Under the pieces are notes generated by a model. It searched no databases. It saw nothing but the letters and a program-made list of their open reading frames with translations, and was not told the origin of the DNA. A stretch of DNA of 64,000 nucleotides from Nothophaeocryptopus gaeumannii (taxonomy: Eukaryota > Ascomycota > Dothideomycetes > Mycosphaerellales > Mycosphaerellaceae). Where the stretch lies: assembly GCA_031771865.1 (NCBI GenBank), contig JASISA010000010.1, positions 1,798,001-1,862,000 on the forward strand, written 5' to 3'. Position 1 is the first letter of the stretch, and each line of letters opens with the position of its first letter. The position numbers and the translations under genes are program-made. Shown here piece after piece: positions 45,915 through 56,096 of the stretch.

Positions 45915-47252
45915 TCACTGTCTCCCTTCTCTATGCTTGAGCTCCTCGATCCGTTCAGCCATATCGTTCGGATCGGTGAACACGTGCCAGAGATTGTGGT
46001 CAAGGCCTTCGAAAGCTTTCTGGAATCGTTCGCTGCTGTTCTTCGTTTGTTCGTCCATCTCTGCAATGCCCGTCACCTTGCGGATGTAGATGCCAATGAC
46101 CCATCCCGGAAATCGGCGCGCGATCTCGCCATAGCTCTCAGGGTCCTGCTGTGTGCTGTCGCCGACACAGATCATTCGCCGATGTGGGAACCAGGAGTGG
46201 ATCTTGACCATGCGGTCGACTTTGTATGTTTTGGTGTCCTCGTTCAGAGAGGCGATGAGCCCACCCAAGTTTTGCCACGAGGCATCGCGGAGAATGATTG
46301 TGCCTTGTGGGTAATGTGCTTCCCGAAACTGTCGAAGAAAAGGATAAAGGTTGTAAGGCGATGCCGACAGGTAAAAGAATGGCGGGTTCTCGAGTCGTTG
46401 TTGGATGCTCGCATACAACGCCGGCATTCCCTCAACAGGTTGAGGATCTTCAACTATGAAGGTAGAGTGAAGAATACCAAGAGGCGATGGCGTTTGCGTG
46501 ACCTTGATTGTGTCGTCGATGTCCGAGATGACACCAAAGCCTCGCTCCTCAGCTGGAATGGTGATGGCAGGCAGACCAAAGGGAGCCGGGACGTTGACAG
46601 CATTGGAGACGAAAGGGCGAAGGTCCTGCGAAGGCGAGAAGTGAAGTTGATGAAGTCCGGAAGAAATACCCGAGTAGGTAGATGGACCTAGCGTTTGTTG
46701 CTCTTTGTCGTCAAGCGAGATGCGTAGCGTGCGCTTTGGGAGGACAGTGTCCACGAAAGGTTGGATCCTCTGGGTGATACGCTTCTTGGTGGCAATGTCA
46801 TCATCGTCGACTTGAAGGTCATGTGCAATAGCTGCGACGACGTTTGAGATATCTTTCCCGGAATTCTTGATGAAGTAGCAGGCTACGAATTCGACCTCCC
46901 AACCGCTGCCGCCACGTACTTGCTGTGGTGGACTGCCATCCTCGCTGATTAGCGTTGGCTTCGAGTCCTTCACGCTCTTGAGCTCGGCAAGATCAGGTCG
47001 CTTATCACCAGGTTGAGGAGATCGAAACGCAGTGTTGTCGAGAATCCAAACGTTATGCAACGCAGGATCGACAGGTTCCGGTGACTTCCATGGCAACATC
47101 AGAGGAAAGCGGTGGAATAGGTCTGGCATTGAATGTCGTAGTTCTTCTGAAATCTCAGGTGAAAATGGTGATGAGTCGTCTATACCGGAGGAATGTAGAG
47201 CGTCGACGGCGACGCGACGTCCTTGATCGAGAACATCGTTGAGATAATTCAT
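45915..47252 (-). CDS. APP1: App1-like phosphatidate phosphatase (DUF2183)
   Basis: Single exon of 445 residues. The C-terminal half is the App1/DUF2183 haloacid-dehalogenase-like catalytic domain: GFGVISDIDDTIKVTQTPSP, where Asp244-x-Asp-x-Thr248 is the phosphatase signature, then PPFFYLSASPYNLYPFLRQF, GTIILRDASW and ICVGDSTQQDPESYGEIARR. The N-terminal half has LRISLDDKEQQTLG and related strands, as in the family. Yeast App1 dephosphorylates phosphatidate to diacylglycerol at cortical actin patches and binds endocytic proteins; this is family knowledge. A splice donor (CAGTGAGT) straddles the stop, so a longer C-terminus by alternative splicing is possible. There are no lesions. Confidence 0.92.
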   Translation of the reverse strand: MNYLNDVLDQGRRVAVDALHSSGIDDSSPFSPEISEELRHSMPDLFHRFPLMLPWKSPEPVDPALHNVWILDNTAFRSPQPGDKRPDLAELKSVKDSKPTLISEDGSPPQQVRGGSGWEVEFVACYFIKNSGKDISNVVAAIAHDLQVDDDDIATKKRITQRIQPFVDTVLPKRTLRISLDDKEQQTLGPSTYSGISSGLHQLHFSPSQDLRPFVSNAVNVPAPFGLPAITIPAEERGFGVISDIDDTIKVTQTPSPLGILHSTFIVEDPQPVEGMPALYASIQQRLENPPFFYLSASPYNLYPFLRQFREAHYPQGTIILRDASWQNLGGLIASLNEDTKTYKVDRMVKIHSWFPHRRMICVGDSTQQDPESYGEIARRFPGWVIGIYIRKVTGIAEMDEQTKNSSERFQKAFEGLDHNLWHVFTDPNDMAERIEELKHREGRQ

Positions 47253-48119
47253 CGTGCCTGCTGGTGGCGTGTGGTTTCTGCTTCGCGTGACCGTCTGAAG
47301 GACGCAGTGTTTCGGTCAAAGTCGCGCCTGCGAGAACGTCTCGTTCCGATCTCCGACTGGGTACAATAACACTTCACATGAAGTGTCCGTGTCTTCTGAT
47401 TCGACGTGGCGCTCGCAAAAGCTCTTGGCAGTTGGGCGGCGTGATGAGAAAGGCAAGAGAGTGGCTTGCTACCAGATGCGCCGGACTGTCGCCTGAAGAT
47501 GAGTTCGATGACCAGGAGAGTCAGCAAGAATGAGATGAGCATGACCGGCAACAAAGGAAAAAAGGAAGCACGAGGTGAGGTGCACGAGTTGCTCATGGTG
47601 GCGGGGACCCTGCAGCACAAGATACGCCGGCGCGAAGACTGCTCCCACCGTGCGTCGTTTTGACTGATGTCCACTCTCGTAGCTTGTATGCTGTGTTCAT
47701 CGCGTCAAGTGAATCGAGTGGATAGTAGGAGAACGGCGGAGACCCATGAGACGTGGTTGGAAGCAGGAGAATGTGTGGTAAGACGGCATACTTTGCTGCG
47801 AAAGTTCTGGCCTTCGACAACGACTAGGCGAAAGTCGACGTCGAGGACTCCTTGCGAGACGCCAACGTTGTCTCATTGATGATGAACCCATGATTACTCA
47901 TACTCAGACTCCATTCCTACACCTGAAGGCAAATTGATGTAATCATCGCGACTCTGCATAGACCATTGGTCTCATCAAGAAGTAACCACATCTGAGACCC
48001 TCTGCACAAGAGTGGCAGCACTATGCTCGTCTCAGTCTACGTTGCTTCGAGCGACTCCAAGCCATTCAGCCGCGCCAGGAATTTCCGCTCCATCACTGGC
48101 CAGATAACATTAACAATCC
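47253..48119. other. intergenic region
   Basis: About 0.87 kb upstream of App1. A minus-strand frame at 47249-47674 includes a hydrophobic stretch (FPLLPVMLISFLLTLLVIEL) but runs into the App1 start in another frame. I cannot support it as a gene. Confidence 0.35.
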
Positions 48120-48695
48120 TTGTTGAATCAGGAACTCTTCATTCCTGCCCGAGCTCTAGGCATCTCCGCTGCCAGGGTGGTCTTTAAGCTACGCACTTTT
48201 GTGCTCTACAACTACCTGATCATGTCTGGTCTCAAATTTGGGGTGCTCAGGTCGGGCTCAGGATGGCATTTCACGCTGGAAGATCTTGCAAAGAAATTAC
48301 TCGAGGATGAGAAATGGCTCTCCAACGAACTCATCGCCGATGCGGACCTTCGCTCTGCGCTGCAAGCAAAGTTGAAATATTTAAAGGGTTTTCATGGCGT
48401 ACGGCTTTGCGAGGTCCTTGAAAACCCCCCTCCCATTGAGGCGAACTTGGGCAAGAGGATAGATCAAGCAATGAAGTTTTTCATTCCTTGAAAGCATTTC
48501 GTCGTAGCAGAGCTGGAATTTCGAAAGTTTGCAAGGCTGTTGTGGTACTTCGAGGCCGGTACTGAAGACGTCAGGCGTATGAGTCGCTGGGAGAAAAGGC
48601 GATACGAGAGCGTGATGCGTAATTCAGAGAGGTACTTCGTTGGGTCGATGGTGAAAAGGAAGCGACAAGCCTTGCCTACGTGGTTGGGGAACTAG
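48120..48695 (+). pseudogene. ORF of unknown family with in-frame TGA
   Basis: One frame from 48120 to TAG 48693-48695 is coding-like throughout: MSGLKFGVLRSGSGWHFTLE from ATG 48222, then LLEDEKWLSNELIADADLRS and IEANLGKRIDQAMKFFIP. A TGA at 48489-48491 interrupts it. The next 67 codons stay open in the same frame (KHFVVAELEFRKFARLLWYF, RRMSRWEKRRYESVMRNSER). The continuation has the amphipathic, Arg/Glu-rich character of the first part, so the TGA looks like a recent break (CCT-TGA-AAG, one step from CGA). I recognise no family. Confidence 0.5.
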
Positions 48696-49332
48696 GGCTC
48701 GGACGATCCAGGGAGATCCGAGACAACCCTAAGAGTCTTATGAAAACACAGGATTAAAGGTCAAGTCTTCTGGCCGAAGATTGTCTGGGACCGGACGAGA
48801 TCTTCGACGACCTTCGAACTGCCTTGGCCTTGTCACGAGAGCCCGAGGAATTGCGATGAAGGCCCCGGGCACCGCTTAGTCCCGCGCCTCTTTGAACTAT
48901 TCGCTGTTCAGCTTCGTCGAACTATACTATTCGAGGTTTGATTGGTGGCTCATATGGCGTCAAGTGAAGGGCGGTACAACTTGCTATGAGGTTTAGACTT
49001 CGAAGAGGTCCTTGATCAGTCAAACTAAGCTCTTGTGCCCACTGGCAAGTGTACGCACTTTTGATGCGCGTTGCACCATGCAGACGCATTGCATTCTGGT
49101 GAGCTGTTCTAGCCGTACGGTAAAATGGTCTGAAGCTTCAGCAGTTGAGCCCAACACACTGCATGATCTACAAGCAGGCCATGTACGGTTGGAACAGCAG
49201 CCAAGCCTTGTTGAGGGGAAAGCAGTGCATATAATCTCATCTGTTTCCGCCTTCTCGACCTCAAGTCTCAATCAGAAAGGAACCAACATCCGACCCATTA
49301 AAAACTCAAAAAACCACACATACATTTTGAAA
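48696..49332. other. intergenic region
   Basis: About 0.64 kb. No gene seen. The right end should hold the promoter of the SMP-like gene. Confidence 0.35.
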
Positions 49333-49582
49333 ATGTCTGGACAAATGAGCAAGTCTGATGCTTCTCGCATCCAGAGCTCCCAGGTAAGATAACGATCAGC
49401 TCATGGTCCGATTATGACCTACAAGCTAAACCAGCGTCGAACGGGCCAAAAGTGGCAACGACCCTGGCTTTGCAGCCCGTGCTCAGAGTGCTGGCGATCG
49501 AAATGCGAACGCTGGGAACCAAGGTGGTGGAGCCAAGAGCAGCTCGGAAGGCAATAGCGGTACTGGAGGAAATAAGAAGTGA
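49333..49582 (+). pseudogene. seed-maturation-protein (SMP)-like small protein, mutated splice acceptor
   Basis: Exon 1 (49333-49383) reads MSGQMSKSDASRIQSSQ and ends at a GTAAGA donor. Exon 2 from 49445 reads AKSGNDPGFAARAQSAGDRN and then an Asn/Gly/Ser-rich tail to TGA 49580-49582. Joined, they give a 62-residue protein closely fitting the small fungal SMP-domain family (M-T/S-K-x-D-A-S-R-I-Q-S-x-Q-A-K-G-G), linked to stress and dormancy. The joint requires an acceptor at 49443-49444, but the sequence there is GG and not AG. The nearest AG acceptor (49433-49434) puts exon 2 out of frame. A CTAAAC branch site lies 18 nt before the expected acceptor. It is therefore either a gene with an A-to-G splice-site lesion or a rare GT-GG intron. 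Confidence 0.65.
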
Positions 49583-49740
49583 ATCGAGAGAGACGATATC
49601 GCGCCTTTACGTTGTAGGAGAGAGAAGAGGGACATTCTTTTATGCTGTTGATTGTTCTGGGGCCACGCTCATTTAAAGCTAGCTAGCAGTCATTTACCTT
49701 ACACGAGAGAAGCAGACACAACAAAGCAAGAAGGGCCTGA

Positions 49741-50670
49741 TCAACCCAAGAGCTTCACCAATTGCTTAAGCATATCGCTGGCACATGCATTCTCCGCTTC
49801 CAAGACGGACTTGAGCACCTCGTCATCGACCAACTTCTCGAGGTGACAACAGACGAAGCTGACTGCCAGTGAGCGAAGATCTGAAACATCCTCACCGTGT
49901 TCCTGGTAACAAAAGTGCAACAAAAGTGCAACAACTGTGCTACATCTCTGCCGCCTCCTTCGTGGACGATGCAGACTGCCACAGTCTGATGGAGCCTGTG
50001 CATTGTGAGGTCTAACAGCCGTATCAGGCCGTGACGTTTAGCAAAAACATGCAGCCTGGCGTGTGAAAGGAACACAGGAGTGTAGTCTTCTTCGACGTCT
50101 TGGTTAGGTCGAGGTTCGAAGCTCTCTCGCTGGTGCTTGCAGGCGGGCTCGTGCCAGGGGAGGTGCAAGAAGTCGTTCCAAGCTTGATCTCTTCGGGATT
50201 GTGCTTTTCTCGACGTCTTCTTGGTGCCGAATGGACACCTTTTGTCTCTAGGCATGGATTTTTTCGGCTCGATCGCTGGCTCATCTGGTACCACCTCCAA
50301 GATATGGTGGCTCTCGCCATCGCTGTCCTGGGAGGATTTTGGCGTGGAGCTGATGTCCGATTCCCAGTCTGGAACCATCGAAGGCTCAGCACCGGAATAA
50401 TCGCCAGTGTACGCGTACTGAAGATACCGACCAAAGGTTTCGACATCCGTCTCGTGCAGTTCAGCGGTTCCCTTCAAGTTGTCTCCGAGCTGTGACTTGA
50501 CGTTCGCATACAGCAAACGAGCTCCATGTGCGAGCACCTCCGGATGCACGTAGAAGATTTTCTGGTCGAGACCAACGCGCAACTTGACAGGTCTGGTCTG
50601 CGCGATACTGCTTTTGTCAGCTAGATATCTTGCTTTGGATGTGTACTTAGACCTCAAAAGAAAATGCCAT
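49741..50670 (-). pseudogene. BTB/POZ-domain gene frameshifted by 11-bp duplication
   Basis: Minus strand. The BTB core is visible: PVKLRVGLDQKIFYVHPEVL, LLYANVKSQL, then LHETDVETFGRYLQYAYTGD. A variable linker follows, then YTPVFLSHARLHVFAKRHGL and MHRLHQTVAVCIVHEGGG. At 49910-49931 an 11-bp unit (CAAAAGTGCAA on the plus strand) occurs twice in tandem and shifts the frame. With one copy the sequence would continue to YQEHGEDVSDLRSLAVSFVC and the normal C-terminus ending at 49741. A short first exon (ATG at 50670) spliced to the TRPVKL exon is possible. Fungal BTB proteins of this kind are probably adaptors for Cul3-type ligases; this is inference. It is paralogous to the gene at 51062-52078. 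Confidence 0.7.
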
Positions 50671-51061
50671 CGTACTGGAGGACTTGTGTTGTTGAACGCG
50701 ATCAGCTACTACGAGGACTTTTTCCAAAGTGTAACGTAAGATAGATGTAGGTAATTCGATACGTAGCCTGCAAGTGGATTTTGAGATTGGAGAGGCCTCT
50801 CGAGAGTCAGACATCAAGAATAGACGTCAACCAATCTGCCGTACGGCGAAGTTCGTGCACTTCCTACGATTCTGCATAGGCATGTTGAACAGCAGATACC
50901 ACCGAAAATCTTTGAAGATCATTGTTCTCCGCAGTAACTGAGTCGCCGTAATTTTGCTGCATCCACATAGATTGCCATGCCAGGTTAAACTACCTTCGTT
51001 ACTGCAATATCTGTGCTCAGTCCGAGAAAAGGATTAGGTACGTTTGAGTCGGAACGTTTAT

Positions 51062-52078
51062 TCATAAACAACGGCAGAACTGAGAATTGCTGGCGATGAA
51101 TGATTCGTGCTTCATTCGATCAAGTCGCTGCCGCAGCTGCTCCATCAAGTCCAACGACGACACATTATCCGCTTTCATAGTCTCCCGGAAGGTCTCGTCT
51201 CCAAGTAAGCTCTCGATGTTGCAGGAGATATATTTGGTGACCAGGTCTCGAAGCTGATCTGCGGTACCTTTTCGATCTGGTGTGTGCTGATAGGTGTATT
51301 TCAGCAACATCGCGACGTCAGTAGCACGGTTCGGATGCAAGTTGAACTTCATCAATGTTGCGTGCAATTTGTGTAGGGCCAAGTAAGTGAGGTTCGCGAT
51401 GTCGTAAGTATCGGCGAAAACGTACACTTGGGTGTGTGACAGAAAGACGTCAGAGTAGTCTTCACATAGCTCTTCATTTTGACGGCAGTAGTACGCTGCT
51501 GACTTTGACAGCTGGAACCGATCTTTCCATTGGGCGGATTGGAGATTTTGCCATGCCATTTGTCGTTTGCTGGCAGATCTAGTCTGTGTCGCCGTTGTTG
51601 CCGTTGGCACTGGTTCTAGATCATAGGCCCATTTGTGTCCGCCTTTCTTCATCTTATTTCCGCCCCAGCTAGGATGCTGTTCCCGCATGAACGTCATTTC
51701 GTCCTCTGGCTCTGGCTCAGGTTCTCCAATTGTTTTAGAGAATCCATCTGCATTGGCTACAGAAGCCGCATCCAAAATGATAGCATGCTCGGCGGCCGCA
51801 TAGTCTCCGGTGTAGCAGTATTCGAGGAAACGAGCAAAAGTATCCTCATCGACATCGTCGATACAAGCACAGCCCTTACGGGCTTCCTTCATATTGCCAT
51901 TGATCAATGCCGCCAGAGGTACAGAGTGGTGAGAGATGAGGTCCGGATGGATGAACAACTCCGTCTTCTCAGGTCCGACAAGGAATCTGAACGGCTTGGA
52001 CGTGGTGATACTGAGACTGAGGTCAGAATGAATCATGTATGGCATGCAGAATACTTGCGCTTTGTACGTGAGCTCCAT
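51062..52078 (-). CDS. BTB/POZ-domain protein
   Basis: Minus strand, about 338 residues from ATG 52078 (MELTYKAQVFCMPYMIHSDL). The frame is open further upstream, but that part looks like leader, and a short intron near the start is possible. The BTB fold is seen in FRFLVGPEKTELFIHPDLIS, VPLAALINGNM and VDEDTFARFLEYCYTGDYAA. The C-terminal part (YSDVFLSHTQVYVFADTYDI, LALHKLHATLMKFNLHPNRA) matches the helical BACK-like end of fungal BTB proteins. It shares architecture and motifs with the frameshifted neighbour (FLSHxxxxVFAxxxxI, LHKLH), so the two are likely tandem paralogues. It probably acts as a ubiquitin-ligase adaptor; the target is unknown. No lesions. Confidence 0.75.
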   Translation of the reverse strand: MELTYKAQVFCMPYMIHSDLSLSITTSKPFRFLVGPEKTELFIHPDLISHHSVPLAALINGNMKEARKGCACIDDVDEDTFARFLEYCYTGDYAAAEHAIILDAASVANADGFSKTIGEPEPEPEDEMTFMREQHPSWGGNKMKKGGHKWAYDLEPVPTATTATQTRSASKRQMAWQNLQSAQWKDRFQLSKSAAYYCRQNEELCEDYSDVFLSHTQVYVFADTYDIANLTYLALHKLHATLMKFNLHPNRATDVAMLLKYTYQHTPDRKGTADQLRDLVTKYISCNIESLLGDETFRETMKADNVSSLDLMEQLRQRLDRMKHESFIASNSQFCRCL

Positions 52079-52344
52079 GGCTTGTCTCAAGATTTGTGAC
52101 CTTCGTAGAGCAACGGAAAAAGGGAAGAGGTATGATCGTGTGAGGCGCAAGAGCAACCTGAGGCCAAGACTGAAGACCAATTTCTGCTCCTACATAGACC
52201 AGGCATCCTAGCTGATAGCATCACAAGTGCGTGGAAGCTATATGATGATTGTAAATAGAATTTTCATAAAAAGCCCGTAGTGGATTTTGGCATGTGAGGT
52301 CCTGACCTGTCCAGGATCTCCTATGCACACAGCGCCAGCTACAG

Positions 52345-52697
52345 TTACGTGCCTACCATCTGCCTGGATAGACCAGTCGTCGAACTGAAGTTTTGCTTTT
52401 GCCCATATTTGTTGTTGAAGATACAGTCGGACACGTCAGTACGTAACTCCTCTAGCATAGCCAGCAAGAGCTTTTTTGTCTCTTCTGGGTTGACATTTGG
52501 AGCTGGAGGATACCAGCGTAGCCATGCATTGCCATGGGATGGACCTTCTGAGAAGTTGCCACAGTGATGTTTGAGGTAGAGGCTGCAAGTGTAGCATGAG
52601 GGTTTGCTGGAAGCAATGTAGCGATCGTTATTTGCAAACGTCAGAGACTCGACATGAAAGTGCTGGGCCAGTGCAGCTTCGACGTATACGATCTGCA
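52345..52697 (-). pseudogene. OTT_1508-type deaminase pseudogene, 3' part (split by retrotransposon)
   Basis: The C-terminal 117 codons of a fungal deaminase-like protein, directly abutting the target-site duplication of the copia element. The metal-site region reads VYVEAAL, where relatives have a His/Cys-x-Glu, and then SSKPSCYTCSLYLKHH, the C-x-x-C half of the zinc site. Later come GNAWLRWYPPAPN and LLAMLEELRTDV, typical of the PF14441-like family. The first zinc ligand appears to be Tyr instead of His, one C-to-T step. The frame continues exactly, through one copy of the CCCTC duplication, into the 5' part at 58026-59047, showing they were one gene. Confidence 0.75.
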
Positions 52698-52702
52698 CCC
52701 TC
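52698..52702. repeat. target-site duplication, left copy (CCCTC)
   Basis: CCCTC immediately before the 5' LTR; the same five bases follow the 3' LTR at 58021-58025. Five-base duplications are usual for Ty1/copia integrases. Confidence 0.95.
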
Positions 52703-52840
52703 TGTTAAAGGAGCAGTACTGAGCGCACGTGCACACGCTAGTGCAGGAGATCAAAAAGGGTCTCTAGGCGCAGGTTGTACTTAGACTTCTACAACACACT
52801 TACTCTTTCTTGCTGCCACTGCGTTCGACATATTTCAACA
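52703..52840 (+). repeat. 5' LTR
   Basis: 138 bp beginning TGTTAAAGG and ending TTTCAACA. It is identical to 57883-58020 by base-by-base reading. No long promoter region is expected in so short an LTR. Confidence 0.96.
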
Positions 52841-52852
52841 GGTTATGAGCCC
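52841..52852 (+). other. primer-binding site, initiator tRNA-Met anticodon arm
   Basis: GGTTATGAGCCC directly after the LTR is complementary to GGGCTCATAACC, the anticodon arm of eukaryotic initiator tRNA-Met (anticodon CAT), and not to a tRNA 3' end. This indicates priming by a cut half-tRNA, as in Drosophila copia. Confidence 0.75.
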
Positions 52853-53295
52853 GGCTCTGCGCTCTAATCTATGACCGTGTCGCATATATCCAATCTTTTA
52901 TAAGATGCAACACTACGAGACTGCGATAAGAATCTCGATGCCATAGGCGACACGGCCCTGAGCGATTTCGCCTTTTCGACGCACTCGAAACCATCACCAA
53001 TCGAAAGAGCAACATCAATTCTGTGCTCCCTCTATCTAACTCTCTGCCTCGGCTGTTTCCTGGGAGGAACCAGAAAAAGGGTCCAGGATTGCAGATCCTA
53101 ACAGCTTCAAAAATGATGCCCAATCCGACGACCTTTGCAAGTTTTTGAAAGCATAGCTAACCATCTTGTAGCAGGATCCCCAACGACTCCCAAGGCAGCT
53201 TGAGGACACCGCCAGCTGAACACTGAACCTCTGAGTCATGTTCTTTGTTGGGCAGCATAGTCACCTGAAACAACTCTCCATATATATTCGGCGCT

Positions 53296-53480
53296 GAGCA
53301 ACAACAATCAGAGCGTTCTGGATTAGCCAACAACAGCCAAAGCGAAATGCAGGCGTTGGGCTACAATGATCGGAGCCTTCCAGATCAGCCAACTATAGCC
53401 AAAGCAAAATGCAGATGTTGGGCTACAATGATCGGAGCGTTCCAGATCAGCCAATAACAGCCAAAGCGAACAGTAGGGCG
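53296..53480 (+). repeat. three 62-bp tandem repeats in the element leader
   Basis: Units begin near 53296, 53358 and 53420. The last two are nearly identical (each starts GGGCTACAATGATCGGAG) and the first is diverged. A partial fourth copy lies near 53529-53575. They are within the untranslated leader, before gag. Confidence 0.8.
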
Positions 53481-53588
53481 AGCGGTAGGGCGAGCAAGCT
53501 TAGGGTATCCCTATCTTTGCCGTAACCACAACAGCCAAAGCGAACTGCAGACGCTGAGCAACGATGGTTGGAATGTTTTTCATCTATT

Positions 53589-54442
53589 ATGGCTTCCACC
53601 AAAGAAGATACTATCGAGCTGCTCACCGACCCCGAGCAATGGCCTGTTTGGATCAAGAAGATCACTAACAAGCTCCTCATCAAGGGATACAATCACGTGT
53701 TGCAAGCTGCCAACCCGCCAGGTCGGTGATGAGGAAGCTGCATTGGCAAAACGTGTCGACAAGTGGACTGAAGACCGCATCAAAGCCTATGCTGAGGTTG
53801 ACAACGTCTGCGGCGACATAGCCCGGCAACAAGCTGGACTCGCTAAGAAAGACGACAAGACAGTGCAACAGGCACTGAAGATCTCAAGACCCATTTCAAG
53901 GGCAACACGACTAACATCTACCGTCGCAAAGGCAAAAGTTGCTCCAGATCAGCATTGCAGATTTCGGGACAACAACCCTCAGCAAGCTTGGGCAAGAAAT
54001 TAAGAAGCTGTGGGACGACATCAAGAGACTCAGCTCGACTGGCGACGCTGCATCAGTAAATGAATCCGACCCAGGGAGCCCTTTGTTGTCGACTGTTTTT
54101 GATTGCACTTGGCGAATCGTACCAGCCTTCATTGTGGCCTACTTCCTCCAGCATTCCTTACTGGTGGAAGAGGGCAAGACAAAAAGCCACTTTGGTCGAA
54201 GCTATTGGGCAGCATCAAACTTCAAACCAGTCGGATCGACGGAGTGTTCTTTACAACAGTCACCAAACAACAACCCCAACAAAGATAGCTATAGCGGCGA
54301 CAAGCCTCGATGGCCAGAGTGCCCACATTGCAAGAAGCATCACAATCCAAAGGTCTGCTGGTTCAAGGATCCACACAAGGCACCACCGTGGTTTCCAGCA
54401 AGGCAACAGGAAGCGTCAGCGTGCGGACAGCGAAGAAGATGA
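53589..54442 (+). pseudogene. copia gag region, frameshifted
   Basis: Starts MASTKEDTIELLTDPEQWPV and breaks at a TGATGA near 53728. The reading then moves to another frame (DKWTEDRIKAYAEVDNVCGD) and to a third (GQEIKKLWDDIKRL). A zinc knuckle CPHCKKHHNPKVC (CX2CX3HX4C, near 54321-54359) ends the region. At least two frame changes separate these parts, so no intact nucleocapsid protein can be made. Confidence 0.8.
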
Positions 54443-54549
54443 CCAAGGCATTAGCGTGATGGGCATGCAAAGAACGCAGAAGAGGTCCTTTGGACAAACA
54501 CGCCCCTTCGCACGCCTCATCTGACTGGGCACCAATGCCTAGGTACAAC

Positions 54550-55850
54550 ATGGCCGCTGTGACAGACCCACACAACCTGTACAACGTATGGATCCTCGAC
54601 TCAGGCGCAACGGCCACCTTATCGGCAGAAAGGATGTGTTTATTGACCTCAAACCTGTCATTGGATCTACTCGCGTGGCATTGGCGGCACTGAAATTACA
54701 CCAATCAGTATTGGCACCATACAGCTACTTTGCAGGGTTCACGGCGGCAAGACACGCCTGCTTAGGGTTCCTGATGTTCACTACGCTCAAATGTTGGCGC
54801 TAATCTGCTCTCCCTCGGCAGGCTCTGGGACAGCATTGATGGCATCCGGAAGAAGCCAAGCGGCCTCGCTATTGTCCAGGGCAAATACGAGTTCTCAGCG
54901 ACATACAAGAGTGGCCTGCTGGCCCTGATATCTGGACTAGCCGACGATCTCGACGCCTACACCGCCTACAGTACAAAGTCGCGGCTATGGCATGAACGGA
55001 TGGGCCATTTGACGACGACAGCCTTAACAAGCTCTTTGACATGGTAGATGGCATGCACCACTTCGCCGGATGGCGACTGTCGCTGTAAAGGCTGTGGTGG
55101 GCAGGATGAAGTCAAGACCGCACCGGGGTCAGATACGTCAGGCCACCACACGAACGGATGTTATCCACTCAGATATCGCTGGCCCAGTGGATCCTCCAGG
55201 CTCGATGGATCACGCTATTTCATCACTGTTTTGGACGGCTATGACCACTGCGCAGAGGTCGTGCCACTACGACAGCGCTCTGAAGGACCTAGCACGCTGA
55301 TCAACTATATGCTCCGTAATGTCCGGCCAGAGCTGCCCTTCCGGCACATTCACTTCGACAGGGCCGGTGAGAACCGATCAAACGAGCTGGCAGCATTTGC
55401 CTACGACCACGGCATTATCCTTGAATACACGGACACAGAGCAACATCAAGCTAACGGATATGCTGAGGTCCTCAACAACAAACTCGAGGATCGACTAATG
55501 CCAACAATGCTAACAGCTGGCCTGGATCCGAGATACTGGCCTCAGGTGTTGCAGTTTGGCATTGCCTACCTCCGTGACCGCTCTCCACATGCCCGACTGG
55601 ACTGCACGCCGTATGAGAAGCGTACAGGCCTGCGCCCAAACCTTGCCAACGTCCGCAAGATTGGCAGTGTTGCTATCATGTTGAAGCCGTCAGCAAAGCG
55701 GAAGCGGCATGTTGTTGCTCAAGCCAAGACAGAAGACGCACAGTTGCTCGGTTTCAAAAGCAACTCTACTTACATTGTCACGACTGGCTCCACTAACAGC
55801 TGGACGGAACGTACGAATCTCGTGTTTAGCGAACAGTGTGGCCCTGCGCC
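54550..55850 (+). pseudogene. copia protease and integrase region, disrupted
   Basis: Aspartic protease motif NVWILDSGATATL (near 54583-54621). Pre-integrase block LWHERMGHL (near 54980) with the downstream CKGCGG of the HHCC zinc site. Integrase core: Asp in DIAGPVD (near 55172), Asp in HIHFDRAGEN (near 55357) and Glu in NGYAEVLNNKLED (near 55465), so the DDE residues are present. Frames change after the protease and around 55050-55200, breaking the polyprotein. Confidence 0.85.
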
Positions 55851-56096
55851 ACCTACAAAAGAACCTGAGACTGCCGAGTCGGGGGCACGATATCGAGACT
55901 CAGACAGTCTCAGACACAGAGCGAGGATACAACAACGCCAGCTCCTCCGGACCCTCCAAGACAACAACAGCGCCGCCTGTATGACTGGCAACCCGTCACG
56001 CCTGAAGAAGAGCAACAACCCCATGACCTTGGCGCAAGACTGGACGAGAGCCATATTATCGAAGGAAAGCGACTACGCAAGACCAAGCAATTCCAC

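Noticed and set aside
47249..47674. Minus-strand frame with one membrane helix upstream of App1
   Set aside because: Overlaps the App1 start in another frame and has no conserved sequence.
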